NCBI GenBank assembly: GCA_038319625.1
Contig: JBBQDK010000144.1
Span: forward strand, 1 to 6,496
DNA length: 6,496 bases
Direction: 5' to 3'
Source: JBBQDK01 sp038319625
GTDB taxonomy: Bacteria > Pseudomonadota > Gammaproteobacteria > JBBQDK01
A program made the translations under genes and the position numbers. Below the pieces are notes generated by a model. That model worked only from the letters and a program-made list of their open reading frames with translations. It was not told the origin of the DNA and made no database searches. Position 1 is the first letter of the stretch, and every line of letters begins with the position of its first letter. This document shows positions 1 through 5,846 of the stretch, piece by piece.

Positions 1-306
1 AAAGACGGACTCAAGCGCGCCACCGAAGCCGGGGTCAAGCTGCCGGCCGCGCCGGCGGATCTCGAAGGTGCCAAGCTGGCTGAGGCGCTGGTGTCAGCCG
101 GCACCATAGCGGATGGTACTTGGTGGTCCGGCCATCTGTTCGATAAGGCCTTGTCGCACGATATTCATGTGCAGGTGATGGCCGATATCGACGCCAAGTT
201 CGGCCATGGCGCCGATGAGAATACTCACAAGATTCTCAATCAGGCGATGTACGATGTGGCGCACGCCTTGGGCCACAAGAACGTCAAGCTGGCACCGTTG
301 CACTGA
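1..306 (+). CDS. C-terminal part of an unrecognised His-rich protein
   Basis: The frame is open from base 1 to the TGA at 304-306, giving 101 visible residues, so the start lies outside the window. The visible part begins Lys/Ala/Pro-rich and looks flexible. It then becomes a likely helical stretch with a WWSGHLFDKAL segment and many histidines (GHLF, SHDIHVQ, FGHGADENTHK, VAHALGHKN, ending PLH). No membrane segment, cysteine motif or signal is visible in this part. The His/Asp/Glu spacing could suit metal binding or a ferritin-like helical bundle, but this is speculation and I do not recognise the family. GC-rich codon use matches the neighbours. A strong hairpin begins 27 bp after the stop, which fits the end of a transcription unit. 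Confidence 0.75.
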   Translation, partial: KDGLKRATEAGVKLPAAPADLEGAKLAEALVSAGTIADGTWWSGHLFDKALSHDIHVQVMADIDAKFGHGADENTHKILNQAMYDVAHALGHKNVKLAPLH

Positions 307-332
307 GGGCACGAGGCCGCTAAGGTGGCAGT

Positions 333-374
333 CAACCAAGACACAGGCCGGGATTTCGGCCTGTGTCTTGGTTG
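333..374. terminator. Perfect 18-bp hairpin, probable terminator
   Basis: Bases 333-350 (caaccaagacacaggccg) are exactly complementary to 357-374, with a 6-nt loop (ggattt). The hairpin lies between the stop of the upstream gene (306) and the start of the Hva1-like gene (403). No run of T follows the right arm, but the outer part of the stem ends in CTTGGTTG. I infer a terminator-like or RNA 3'-end-protecting structure. A dispersed palindromic repeat is the alternative. Confidence 0.6.
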
Positions 375-402
375 TCATGGGTGATGAAGCGGGGAGTATC
401 GG

Positions 403-621
403 ATGAGAAATGCATTCAAAGTGGGTGGCCACGTGGCATGGAACTCCGAGGCCGGCCGGGTCAGCGGTACGATCACCAAGGTGCATACGCGGGATTTCGA
501 CTACAAGGGCCATTCCCACCGCGCATCAAAAGAGATTCCGCAGTACGAAATCAAAAGCGACAAGACCGACCATATCGCAGCCCACAAAGGGCATGCGTTG
601 AGTAAGATTGAATCCGCGTAA
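403..621 (+). CDS. Hva1/Tudor-like small protein (DUF2945 family)
   Basis: This is a complete 72-aa protein. ATG 403 is preceded by GGGGAG at 391-396, well spaced, and the gene ends with TAA at 619-621. The sequence shows the hallmarks of the DUF2945/Hva1-TUDOR family: an N-terminal VGGHVAWNSEAG strand (about residues 7-18), a GTITKVHTRDFDYKGHSHRASKEIPQYEIKS core read here in parts (KGHSHRASK at 40-48, PQYEIKSDK at 51-59), and a C-terminal AAHKGHALSKI. Length and order match the usual 60-75 aa family members, which form a small SH3/Tudor-like beta-barrel. The family's biochemical role is poorly known, and a cytoplasmic location is inferred from the lack of any signal. It follows the hairpin at 333-374 and lies 184 bp before the iron-sulfur gene, so it is probably its own transcription unit. 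Confidence 0.88.
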   Translation: MRNAFKVGGHVAWNSEAGRVSGTITKVHTRDFDYKGHSHRASKEIPQYEIKSDKTDHIAAHKGHALSKIESA

Positions 622-792
622 TATGCTTGACCTTGGGAATGCATGCCTGGATACGCAAACCAGCTCGCTGCGCGGCCCACGCAACAGGGCTACACTCATC
701 GCATGAGCAGGTGTTGCTGCGCCAAAGACCAATGTGCGGGATACATGCCTCACCCGTGATCGAGCACATCCAGAAAGCCGGACTCCAACTGC

Positions 793-798
793 GAGGAG
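793..798 (+). promoter_or_regulatory. Ribosome binding site that sets the iron-sulfur protein start
   Basis: GAGGAG at 793-798 lies 7 nt before ATG 806. This favours 806 over the further-upstream in-frame ATG at 734, which has no good site before it and would add 24 residues lacking family features. Confidence 0.75.
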
Positions 799-805
799 CT
801 GTGAT

Positions 806-2155
806 ATGACGACGGACACCACTCCGGTTCTGGAGGGTAATCAAAAGGCACCCAAGCGCCATCCGCTGGGTCAGGATCAGGAAGCCTTCTGGGACGGCGA
901 AGCGCTGTACAAGGAGATGGAACGCCAGTTCGACATCTGCCATATGTGCCGGCGTTGTTTTTCGCTGTGCGATTCGTTCCCGACACTGTTCGACCTGATC
1001 GACGAATCGCCGACGCTGGAACTCGATGGCGTGGACCGTGCGGCGTACTGGACGGTAGTCGACCAATGTTACCTGTGTGACCTGTGCTTCATGACCAAGT
1101 GTCCGTACACGCCACCGCATGTGTTCAACATGGATTTCCCTCATCTCATGTTGCGGGCCAAGGCGGTGCGCAATCGCAAGGAAGGATCGAAGCTGCGGGA
1201 TCGAGTGCTGACTGCCACCGATGCGGTCGGACGTCTGGCCGGCATCCCGGTGGTGGCGCAAACGGTAAACGCCGCCAACCGCATGCCGGCCGCGCGGTAT
1301 GTGCTGGAAAAAACGTTGGGCGTGCATCGCAAGGCGAAACTCCCCGTTTACAGTTCGTGCAGCGCACACCGACGTCTTGCGAAACACCGCCCGCTGGAGA
1401 CCGCTGTGAAACCGGCGGGACGTACGCACGGCAAGATGGCAATCTTTGTGACCTGTTATGGCGAGCACAACTTGCCGTCGCTGATTGAAGATATGGTGTG
1501 TGTATTCGAGCACAACGGTATCCCCACCCGTCTGGTGCTGGAAGAACGCTGTTGCGGCATGCCCAAGATGGAACTGGGCGACTTGGAGGCTATCGATGAG
1601 CTCAAGAATTACAATATTCCGCGCCTGGATACACTCGCCGCTAAAGGTTGGGATCTGATCGCACCTATCCCTTCCTGTGTGCTGATGTACAAGCAGGAAC
1701 TGCCTATGATGTATCCCCACGACGAAGCAGTGGCGCGCGTGAAGGCGGCCTTTTTCGACCCTTTCGAATACCTGATGTTGAGGCACGAAGGCGGACTGTT
1801 GAATACGGATTTCAGGCAGGAGTTGGGCAAGGTGGTGTGTCATGCCTCCTGTCACCAGCGCGTTCAGAACATAGGGCCAAAAACGCAGGAACTACTGGCG
1901 CTGGTGCCAGGGACCGAAGTCGAACTGATCCAGCGCTGCTCAGGCCACGACGGGACCTACGCGATCAAGCGCGAAACCTACGACAAGGCGATGAAGATAG
2001 GACGCCCGGTATTCAGGCAGATTGCGACGGCGGCGCCGGACTGGTATGGCAGCGACTGCCCGCTGGCCGGCGACCAGCTGGAACATGGTACCAAGGGCAA
2101 GTTCGGGGCCGTCATCCACCCCATTACCCTGTTGCGTCAGGCCTACGGTATTTGA
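806..2155 (+). CDS. GlpC/HdrD-like (Fe-S)-binding oxidoreductase, CCG-domain protein
   Basis: The protein is 449 aa. The N-terminal half has two ferredoxin-type [4Fe-4S] motifs: C45-x2-C48-x2-C51-x3-C55, and C88-x2-C91-x2-C94-x4-C99 followed by Pro. The C-terminal half has two CCG (heterodisulfide reductase type) domains. The first contains C217, C249-C250-G251 and C291. The second contains C345-x3-C349, C378-S-G-H-D-G and C418. In the second domain the canonical CCG is RCSG, a variant I associate with the GlpC-like subgroup found near rubrerythrin genes. There are no transmembrane segments or signal, so a cytosolic or membrane-associated electron-transfer role is inferred. No GlpA or GlpB flavoprotein partner is nearby, so true anaerobic glycerol-3-phosphate dehydrogenase function is not supported. 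The electron donor, acceptor and substrate are unknown. The family call is firm; the precise function is not. Confidence 0.9.
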   Translation: MTTDTTPVLEGNQKAPKRHPLGQDQEAFWDGEALYKEMERQFDICHMCRRCFSLCDSFPTLFDLIDESPTLELDGVDRAAYWTVVDQCYLCDLCFMTKCPYTPPHVFNMDFPHLMLRAKAVRNRKEGSKLRDRVLTATDAVGRLAGIPVVAQTVNAANRMPAARYVLEKTLGVHRKAKLPVYSSCSAHRRLAKHRPLETAVKPAGRTHGKMAIFVTCYGEHNLPSLIEDMVCVFEHNGIPTRLVLEERCCGMPKMELGDLEAIDELKNYNIPRLDTLAAKGWDLIAPIPSCVLMYKQELPMMYPHDEAVARVKAAFFDPFEYLMLRHEGGLLNTDFRQELGKVVCHASCHQRVQNIGPKTQELLALVPGTEVELIQRCSGHDGTYAIKRETYDKAMKIGRPVFRQIATAAPDWYGSDCPLAGDQLEHGTKGKFGAVIHPITLLRQAYGI

Positions 2156-2159
2156 GTGT

Positions 2160-2536
2160 ATCCTGGATCGAGTCACTATGGTGCGCTCACATCACGACCA
2201 GATCGGCGCTGCTCTCATTGACCATCTTGATCAGGCGCAGTCCGCTCTCAATACGAATATCGATCTCGGTAACACCGACTACCTGTTTTGCAATCGCAGT
2301 CTCGATGCTTTCACGGCTGTCGAGGCGTTTTTGATACTGGATACGCCGCAGGTCCGAGGACGCATAATCAAAACCAGTGAGGCTGTCGATGACATGAGTA
2401 ATAGTGAGTCTTGCCCGGTGCGCGCGCCAACACCGGACCATCCTCCGGGAACTGACCCACAACCCCTCCTTTGGCTGCTGTAGTTCTGTCCAGCGATAGT
2501 AAGTACGATCTTCCGTATACCAAATCTTAAAATCAT
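2160..2536 (-). pseudogene. Decayed universal stress protein (UspA-family) gene
   Basis: Read on the minus strand, three frame-separated pieces fit one UspA domain in order. ATG 2536 opens a frame with IRKIVLTIAGQNYSSQ, resembling the N-terminal strand and DGS loop. About 27 codons in, VLARA appears in a second frame. From about 2420 a third frame reads HRARLTITHVIDSLTGFDY, then a helical segment, then VTEIDIRIESG and finally ESSADLVVM. That last motif normally continues with GxHG. Here the next codon is TGA (2187-2189), and the same frame goes on as AHHSD, so a GGA-to-TGA change is plausible. The usual C-terminal ATP-binding and beta-5 region is missing and would run into the 3' end of the iron-sulfur gene. 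The split at about 2420 falls in a GCGCGC stretch prone to slippage. I recognise the family from these motifs only, and an unrelated minus-strand gene remains possible. Confidence 0.55.
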
Positions 2537-2610
2537 ATTTATAGAATATACTTTGTAAATATCGTATTAAATTATGAAATATAAACATAATATAAGTACA
2601 TCGAGGACGG
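2510..2610. other. AT-rich patch upstream of the iron-uptake genes
   Basis: From about 2515 to 2600 the DNA is strongly AT-rich, against GC-rich genes on both sides. It contains a 7-bp inverted repeat, ATATTTA (2535-2541) and TAAATAT (2556-2562), with a 14-bp spacer. It overlaps the 5' end of the decayed UspA gene and lies just upstream of the promoter and Fur-like site. It could serve as an UP element, as a binding site for a nucleoid protein, or as the old UspA promoter. No gene is evident in it. Confidence 0.5.
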
Positions 2611-2621
2611 CGAGGTTGCGC

Positions 2622-2650
2622 TTGTATTCTTGAATAAGAACGATTATCAT
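2622..2650 (+). promoter_or_regulatory. Candidate sigma-70 promoter of the iron-uptake genes
   Basis: TTGTAT (2622-2627) and TATCAT (2645-2650) are separated by 17 bp. The -10 matches the consensus at 5 of 6 positions and the -35 at 3 of 6. The -10 is embedded in the Fur-box-like site, which fits repression by iron. The predicted transcript would start near 2657. Confidence 0.5.
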
Positions 2651-2654
2651 TAAC
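2636..2654. promoter_or_regulatory. Fur-box-like operator
   Basis: The 19 bases AAGAACGATTATCATTAAC match the classical palindromic Fur consensus GATAATGATTATCATTATC at 15 of 19 positions, including an unbroken central 11-base core (GATTATCATTA). The site overlaps the candidate -10 element and lies immediately upstream of the haem protein, cupredoxin and FTR1 genes, so iron-dependent repression by Fur is the natural inference. The classical consensus itself is established knowledge. Confidence 0.72.
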
Positions 2655-2767
2655 ACATGAGTCAGTCAGCGACATACACGGCGACGTATTCGGTAGATCC
2701 GGTGAGAACAGCAAACAGTGCACGAGTAGTTACATATGGCGTCGATTTTCACTTCTGTGGAATCTGC

Positions 2768-3331
2768 GTGCTGGGCCGTTCGACCCGACGCGTTGTTTCT
2801 CTGGTGGCTGTGCTCTGTATGACCGTGGCCAGCCCGATCATAGCCAGCGCCAGCGAGACCAAGCAGCCTTCCGATGATCCAACTGCGAAAGTTGCGGCGC
2901 TGGAAGTCAGACTAACCACCCTGGAACAACACATGTCAGCGCCCGAACTCGGTCAGCAGATGCTGGAATTGCAGATTCGTCATGATCGATTGTGGTGGGC
3001 AGGCGAGGCCGGAAACTGGAATCTGGCCTATTACATGATCGGTGAACTCGGAGAAACATTGCGCAATATCGAGGCAAGTAACGGCGATGCACCCGAACTG
3101 CAACCGCAAAAGCTGTCAGAGGTGATGCCGGCAAAAATGAATCCGGGCATTAATACTGTGCAGCAGGCGCTGGAGCAACGCGACAAAGCCGCGTTTGCGC
3201 GCGCCTATGATCGGTTGTCGGCGGCTTGCAACGCCTGCCATACGGAGGCGGGCGTCGAGTTTCTGCACATTCAGCGCCCCAAGACACTGTTGCTGGACAA
3301 TCTTCGCTACGCACCATTGAGAGGAGAGTAA
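2768..3331 (+). CDS. Exported c-type haem protein of the FTR1 iron-uptake locus
   Basis: From GTG 2768 this gives 187 aa. A short basic n-region (GRSTRR) and a hydrophobic stretch ending in an ASAS-type cleavage site form a typical Sec signal. The frame is open up to ATG 2657, but that start would add 37 residues before the signal and would be nearly leaderless behind the promoter. Only a weak GGAA precedes GTG 2768, so the start is uncertain. The mature part looks all-helical: a coiled-coil-like segment, a conserved-looking RHDRLWWAGEAGNWNLAYY block, and one CNACH haem c motif (bases 3227-3241) about 34 residues from the end. The late CxxCH in a helical protein recalls cytochrome c', but the WWAGEAGNW block suggests a separate family. 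It is probably a periplasmic electron carrier serving the cupredoxin. The next gene starts 2 bp after its stop. Confidence 0.82.
   Translation: MLGRSTRRVVSLVAVLCMTVASPIIASASETKQPSDDPTAKVAALEVRLTTLEQHMSAPELGQQMLELQIRHDRLWWAGEAGNWNLAYYMIGELGETLRNIEASNGDAPELQPQKLSEVMPAKMNPGINTVQQALEQRDKAAFARAYDRLSAACNACHTEAGVEFLHIQRPKTLLLDNLRYAPLRGE
3321..3328 (+). promoter_or_regulatory. Ribosome binding site that sets the cupredoxin start
   Basis: GAGGAGAG at 3321-3328 lies 5 nt before ATG 3334 and inside the last codons of the haem protein gene. It rules in 3334 over the upstream in-frame ATG 3226, which sits inside the haem-binding region of the previous gene and has no such site. Confidence 0.8.
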
Positions 3332-3333
3332 CC

Positions 3334-3723
3334 ATGTTCGATACCTTCATCACACGTGCGATAACAAAGACCGGCCATCGGTCCCTGAAGCGCGTAGCAA
3401 AAGTCAGTCTGCTGGCCTTGCAGATCGCCGTGTTGCCCTTGGCCGCTGTAGCGGCCGAGATGCCCGTGTTCGCGCTGACGATCCACAACCACCGTTTCGA
3501 TCCAGCCACCCTCAAGGTGCCCGCCGACACCAAATTCAAACTGCGAGTGACCAACAAGGACACCACGCCATCGGAGTTCGAAAGTAACGAACTCAATCGC
3601 GAGAAGATCGTGCTGCCGGGCAGCACCGTCACGGTGTTCGTCGGGCCGCTCAATCCGGGACAATACAAAATTTTCGATGACTTTCACCAGGACACCGGGC
3701 AAGGCGTCCTGATCGCGGAGTAA
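3334..3723 (+). CDS. Periplasmic cupredoxin, FTR1-associated (FtrB-like)
   Basis: The protein is 129 aa. A basic n-region (to about residue 23, KRVAK) and a hydrophobic core ending AAVAA, with likely cleavage after residue 41, mark it as exported. The mature part of about 88 residues is a single cupredoxin domain: FALTIHNHRFDPATL (47-60), a VPADTKFKLRVTN strand, then PSEFESNELNREK (79-91), VGPLNPGQY (103-111) and FDDFHQDTGQG (114-124). The EFES-N-ELNREK and FDDFH blocks are what I recall from cupredoxins that sit beside FTR1 permeases. There is no Cys, so it is not a classic type 1 blue copper site. Candidate metal ligands are H51, H53, E81, E83, E86 and H118. The likely role is Cu-dependent Fe(II) oxidation or delivery of iron to the permease, as proposed for FtrB and the EfeO cupredoxin domain. 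It starts 2 bp after the haem gene and ends 5 bp before FTR1. Confidence 0.9.
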   Translation: MFDTFITRAITKTGHRSLKRVAKVSLLALQIAVLPLAAVAAEMPVFALTIHNHRFDPATLKVPADTKFKLRVTNKDTTPSEFESNELNREKIVLPGSTVTVFVGPLNPGQYKIFDDFHQDTGQGVLIAE

Positions 3724-3728
3724 CTCAT

Positions 3729-4604
3729 ATGCTCGCTGTTGCATTGCTGGTGTTTCGAGAGGTCCTGGAAGCGTCTCTGATCGTGACTGTGGTGGCTGCC
3801 GCCACGCGCGGCGTGGCGAGACGCAGCACTTTCATCGGCGGCGGTATCGCGCTGGGTGTGATTGGCGCGATCGTCGTCGCGATCTTCGCGGGTGTGATCG
3901 AGGAAGCGGTCGGCGGCGCGGGCCAGGAGCTGTTCAATGCCAGCGTACTGCTGGCGGCGGTGGTGATGATCGGCTGGCATGTGACCTGGATGTCCAGCCA
4001 CGGCAAGGAAATGGTCAGGCACATGCAGCAGGTCACCGCTTCGGTGAAAACCGGGTCGAGCTCAGTGGCTATACTGCTGGCAGTAGTAGCACTGGCGGTG
4101 TTGCGCGAGGGTTCGGAGGTCGTGCTGTTCCTGTACGGCATAGCGGCAAGCGGAGCGGGTAAGATGGACCTCCTGACCGGCGTACCGCTGGGCCTTGCGG
4201 GCGGCACGGCGGTGGGCTTCGCGCTGTATTTCGGTCTGCTGCGGATCCCGCTCCATTACTTCTTCAACGCCACCAACTGGATGTTGGTGTTGCTGGCGGC
4301 CGGCCTGTCCTCGACCGCTGCGGGCTTCCTGATTCAGGCCAACTGGCTGCCGACTTGGGACAACCAGTTATGGAATACCTCATGGCTGATCAGCAACGGC
4401 TCACTGTTCGGACAGGCGCTGCACGTATTGGTGGGCTATGAGGCGCGCCCGGCCGGGATGCAGTTGGTGTTCTGGTTGACGACCGCTGGTGTGTTGTTTA
4501 TGGGCATGCGTCTGATGGCGATACGGCAGACAGCCTTGCGCGCACGTGCGAAATCGTCACAGGCTGAACCGGCGCACAACGCGGCATCCACAAACACGGC
4601 CTGA
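3729..4604 (+). CDS. FTR1-family high-affinity iron permease (FtrC/EfeU-like)
   Basis: The protein is 291 aa, close to the usual bacterial FTR1/EfeU length. ATG 3729 is preceded by GGAG (3717-3720) inside the end of the cupredoxin gene. The two iron-binding RExxE motifs that define the family are present: R10-E-V-L-E14 in the first helix and R126-E-G-S-E130 in the fourth. Acidic residues E58, E59 and E67 follow the second helix, as in the family. About seven membrane segments are visible, near 3-24, 36-57, 69-88, 112-137, 152-172, 184-203 and 243-264. The tail after about residue 268 is polar and Ala-rich. The role is inner-membrane import of ferric iron after periplasmic oxidation. The coupled order with the cupredoxin and the upstream Fur-like site strongly support this. 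The first motif has V in place of the more common G, which is a mild variation. Confidence 0.95.
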   Translation: MLAVALLVFREVLEASLIVTVVAAATRGVARRSTFIGGGIALGVIGAIVVAIFAGVIEEAVGGAGQELFNASVLLAAVVMIGWHVTWMSSHGKEMVRHMQQVTASVKTGSSSVAILLAVVALAVLREGSEVVLFLYGIAASGAGKMDLLTGVPLGLAGGTAVGFALYFGLLRIPLHYFFNATNWMLVLLAAGLSSTAAGFLIQANWLPTWDNQLWNTSWLISNGSLFGQALHVLVGYEARPAGMQLVFWLTTAGVLFMGMRLMAIRQTALRARAKSSQAEPAHNAASTNTA

Positions 4605-4652
4605 CTGAAAACCGGAATGGTGACAACGCCGGCCAGCATTCCGCGCGAGAGA

Positions 4653-4669
4653 GGGCCTGCGCCCGTTTT
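4653..4669 (+). terminator. Weak hairpin plus T-tract after FTR1
   Basis: GGGC (4653-4656) can pair with GCCC (4661-4664) across a 4-nt loop and is followed by GTTTT. The stem is only 4 bp, so at most it is a weak terminator or attenuator between FTR1 and the barrel gene. A longer but loosely looped pairing, CGGAATG (4613-4619) with CATTCCG (4637-4643), lies just upstream. Confidence 0.25.
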
Positions 4670-4749
4670 GTACTGGTGTAATGGCTTTTCGTACAGCCGG
4701 GTGCGCTGCACGGCAGCGAACATTTAACTTTCATATCCAGCTACAACTA

Positions 4750-5538
4750 ATGGTAAAGGCAATGAAAAGTAGTGCGCATAAATGGTTGGCAATCTGGTCT
4801 TTAGTGAGCGTGATCGGTCTGGCTGGCGCGTTCGCAGTACCGATGACCGCGATTGCCGGTCCGGCATCGACGATTTATTCGCCGATTGTTGATTACCGCG
4901 AGTGGGAGCTGGAGCTCAAGGGTGGTATGCAGGACTGGAACAACCCGGACGGCGAGCGCGCCGCCAAGCTGGCGTTGGGGTATGGTTTACTGCCGCGCTG
5001 GGGCGTCGAAGGTGAAGTTGAGTATGCGCAGACGCCCGGACAGACTGCCCGCGTCGAGGAATACGAGTTCGAAAACATCTTCCAGTTGACCGAACACGGC
5101 GAACACTGGTTGGATGTGGGCATCTTCGCCGAGCTGGCGCGTAACAGACTCGAGAACAAAAACACCCTGGTACTGGGGCCGATGTTCCAGAAGGAGACAA
5201 CACGCACGCAGACCAACCTGAACATCTACTGGAATCGTCGCCTCAGTGCATTGTCCGAGGGTACATCTAACGACGGCAGGCGCAACGAGCTTGAGTACCA
5301 GGCACAGTGGAAATACAATCTGCGCGCGCGTTTTCAGCCCGGCGTGCAGGTATTCGGATCCCTGGGCGACCCTGCGCACATGTATTCCGAGCAATTGCGC
5401 GTCGGCCCTGCCTTCTTCGGCCGGACCAGCCTCGGCAACGCGAAAAGTCTGCGCTACAACGCGGCAATCCTCGCCGGACTGACGCATGGAACACCAGACA
5501 CAACCTTCCGCTTCCAACTTGAATATGAATTTTTCTAG
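4750..5538 (+). CDS. Outer-membrane beta-barrel protein of the iron-uptake locus, specificity unknown
   Basis: From ATG 4750 this gives 262 aa. ATG 4762 (MKSSAHKW) is equally plausible, and 4681 would add 23 residues before the signal. None has a good ribosome site. A Sec signal (basic n-region, hydrophobic stretch at about 13-30, AIAG near residue 37) precedes a mature part of alternating polar/hydrophobic strands rich in Tyr, Trp and Phe (DYREWELELKGG, RWGVEGEVEYAQ, NIFQLTEHGEHWLDVGIFAEL, TNLNIYWNRRL, FRFQLEYEFF). The last residue is Phe in a typical BAM recognition pattern. The strand count suggests a small barrel of about 10-12 strands with no TonB-dependent plug, so it would be a passive channel or a structural barrel. 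It lies 145 bp after FTR1 on the same strand, so co-transcription is possible but not shown. I do not recognise a named family. Confidence 0.85.
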   Translation: MVKAMKSSAHKWLAIWSLVSVIGLAGAFAVPMTAIAGPASTIYSPIVDYREWELELKGGMQDWNNPDGERAAKLALGYGLLPRWGVEGEVEYAQTPGQTARVEEYEFENIFQLTEHGEHWLDVGIFAELARNRLENKNTLVLGPMFQKETTRTQTNLNIYWNRRLSALSEGTSNDGRRNELEYQAQWKYNLRARFQPGVQVFGSLGDPAHMYSEQLRVGPAFFGRTSLGNAKSLRYNAAILAGLTHGTPDTTFRFQLEYEFF

Positions 5539-5546
5539 CCGGAGCC

Positions 5547-5594
5547 CTGCAGGCGATGCATGCCATGGCGTAGTGATATTCCGACAGCCTGCAG
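5547..5594. repeat. Inverted repeat after the barrel gene
   Basis: CTGCAGGC (5547-5554) is the exact complement of GCCTGCAG (5587-5594), separated by 32 nt. It starts 9 bp after the barrel stop codon. It could form a long-loop hairpin at the 3' end of the transcript, but no T-run follows, so a terminator role is only possible. Confidence 0.3.
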
Positions 5595-5822
5595 CCGCGC
5601 ACCGACCCGTTATTTAGACATCGATTCTTGCGTATTACACAGAAGTCAGTAAATAGTGCTACATCGAACCCGTGTTTTATGCGGTTGCCAAGCGTGTTGT
5701 TGTAGTAATAATGCTTTGAGGTAAACCCCCGGCTCTGTCAGGTGCTAGATTAGGTTTGACTGGTACGGCGGTCGGTAGTCAATGAACAGGCGTAACGAAT
5801 AGCACGGCGACCGAAAAGAAAG

Positions 5823-5846
5823 TCCCTTCTCCCGGAGGGAGAGGGA
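5823..5846. repeat. Imperfect C-rich/G-rich palindrome, dispersed-repeat type
   Basis: TCCCTTCTCCC (5823-5833) pairs with GGGAGAGGGA (5837-5846) across a GGA loop with one bulged T. Such CTCCC-GGA-GGGAG palindromes are known as intergenic repeats in many proteobacterial genomes. It lies in gene-free DNA far from either flanking gene, so a dispersed repeat is more likely than a terminator. Confidence 0.45.

Noticed and set aside
627..696. Possible promoter elements before the iron-sulfur gene (TTGACC at 627, TACACT at 691)
   Set aside because: The elements are not spaced to each other as a -35/-10 pair, and neither has a good partner at the right distance.
551..1855. A 434-codon open frame on the minus strand opposite the iron-sulfur gene
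   Set aside because: It is antisense to a gene with clear cysteine-cluster motifs, is rich in His/Arg/Gln as expected of a mirror frame, and shows no recognisable domain.
2022..2483. Plus-strand open frame overlapping the 3' end of the iron-sulfur gene
   Set aside because: Its first half is the out-of-frame reading of that gene, and its second half is antisense to the UspA remnant. It has no motif and no ribosome site.
2187..2723. A 178-codon minus-strand open frame taken as one intact gene
   Set aside because: Its first part crosses the Fur-like site and the AT-rich patch without coding character. Only the end resembles UspA, and the rest of that domain lies in other frames.
3684..4207. 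Minus-strand open frames opposite FTR1
   Set aside because: They are low-complexity Ala/Thr/Ser- or His-rich mirrors of a clear membrane permease.
5756..5782. TTGACT and AGTCAA inverted repeat
   Set aside because: A 6-bp stem with a 15-nt loop is expected by chance, and nothing around it suggests an operator.
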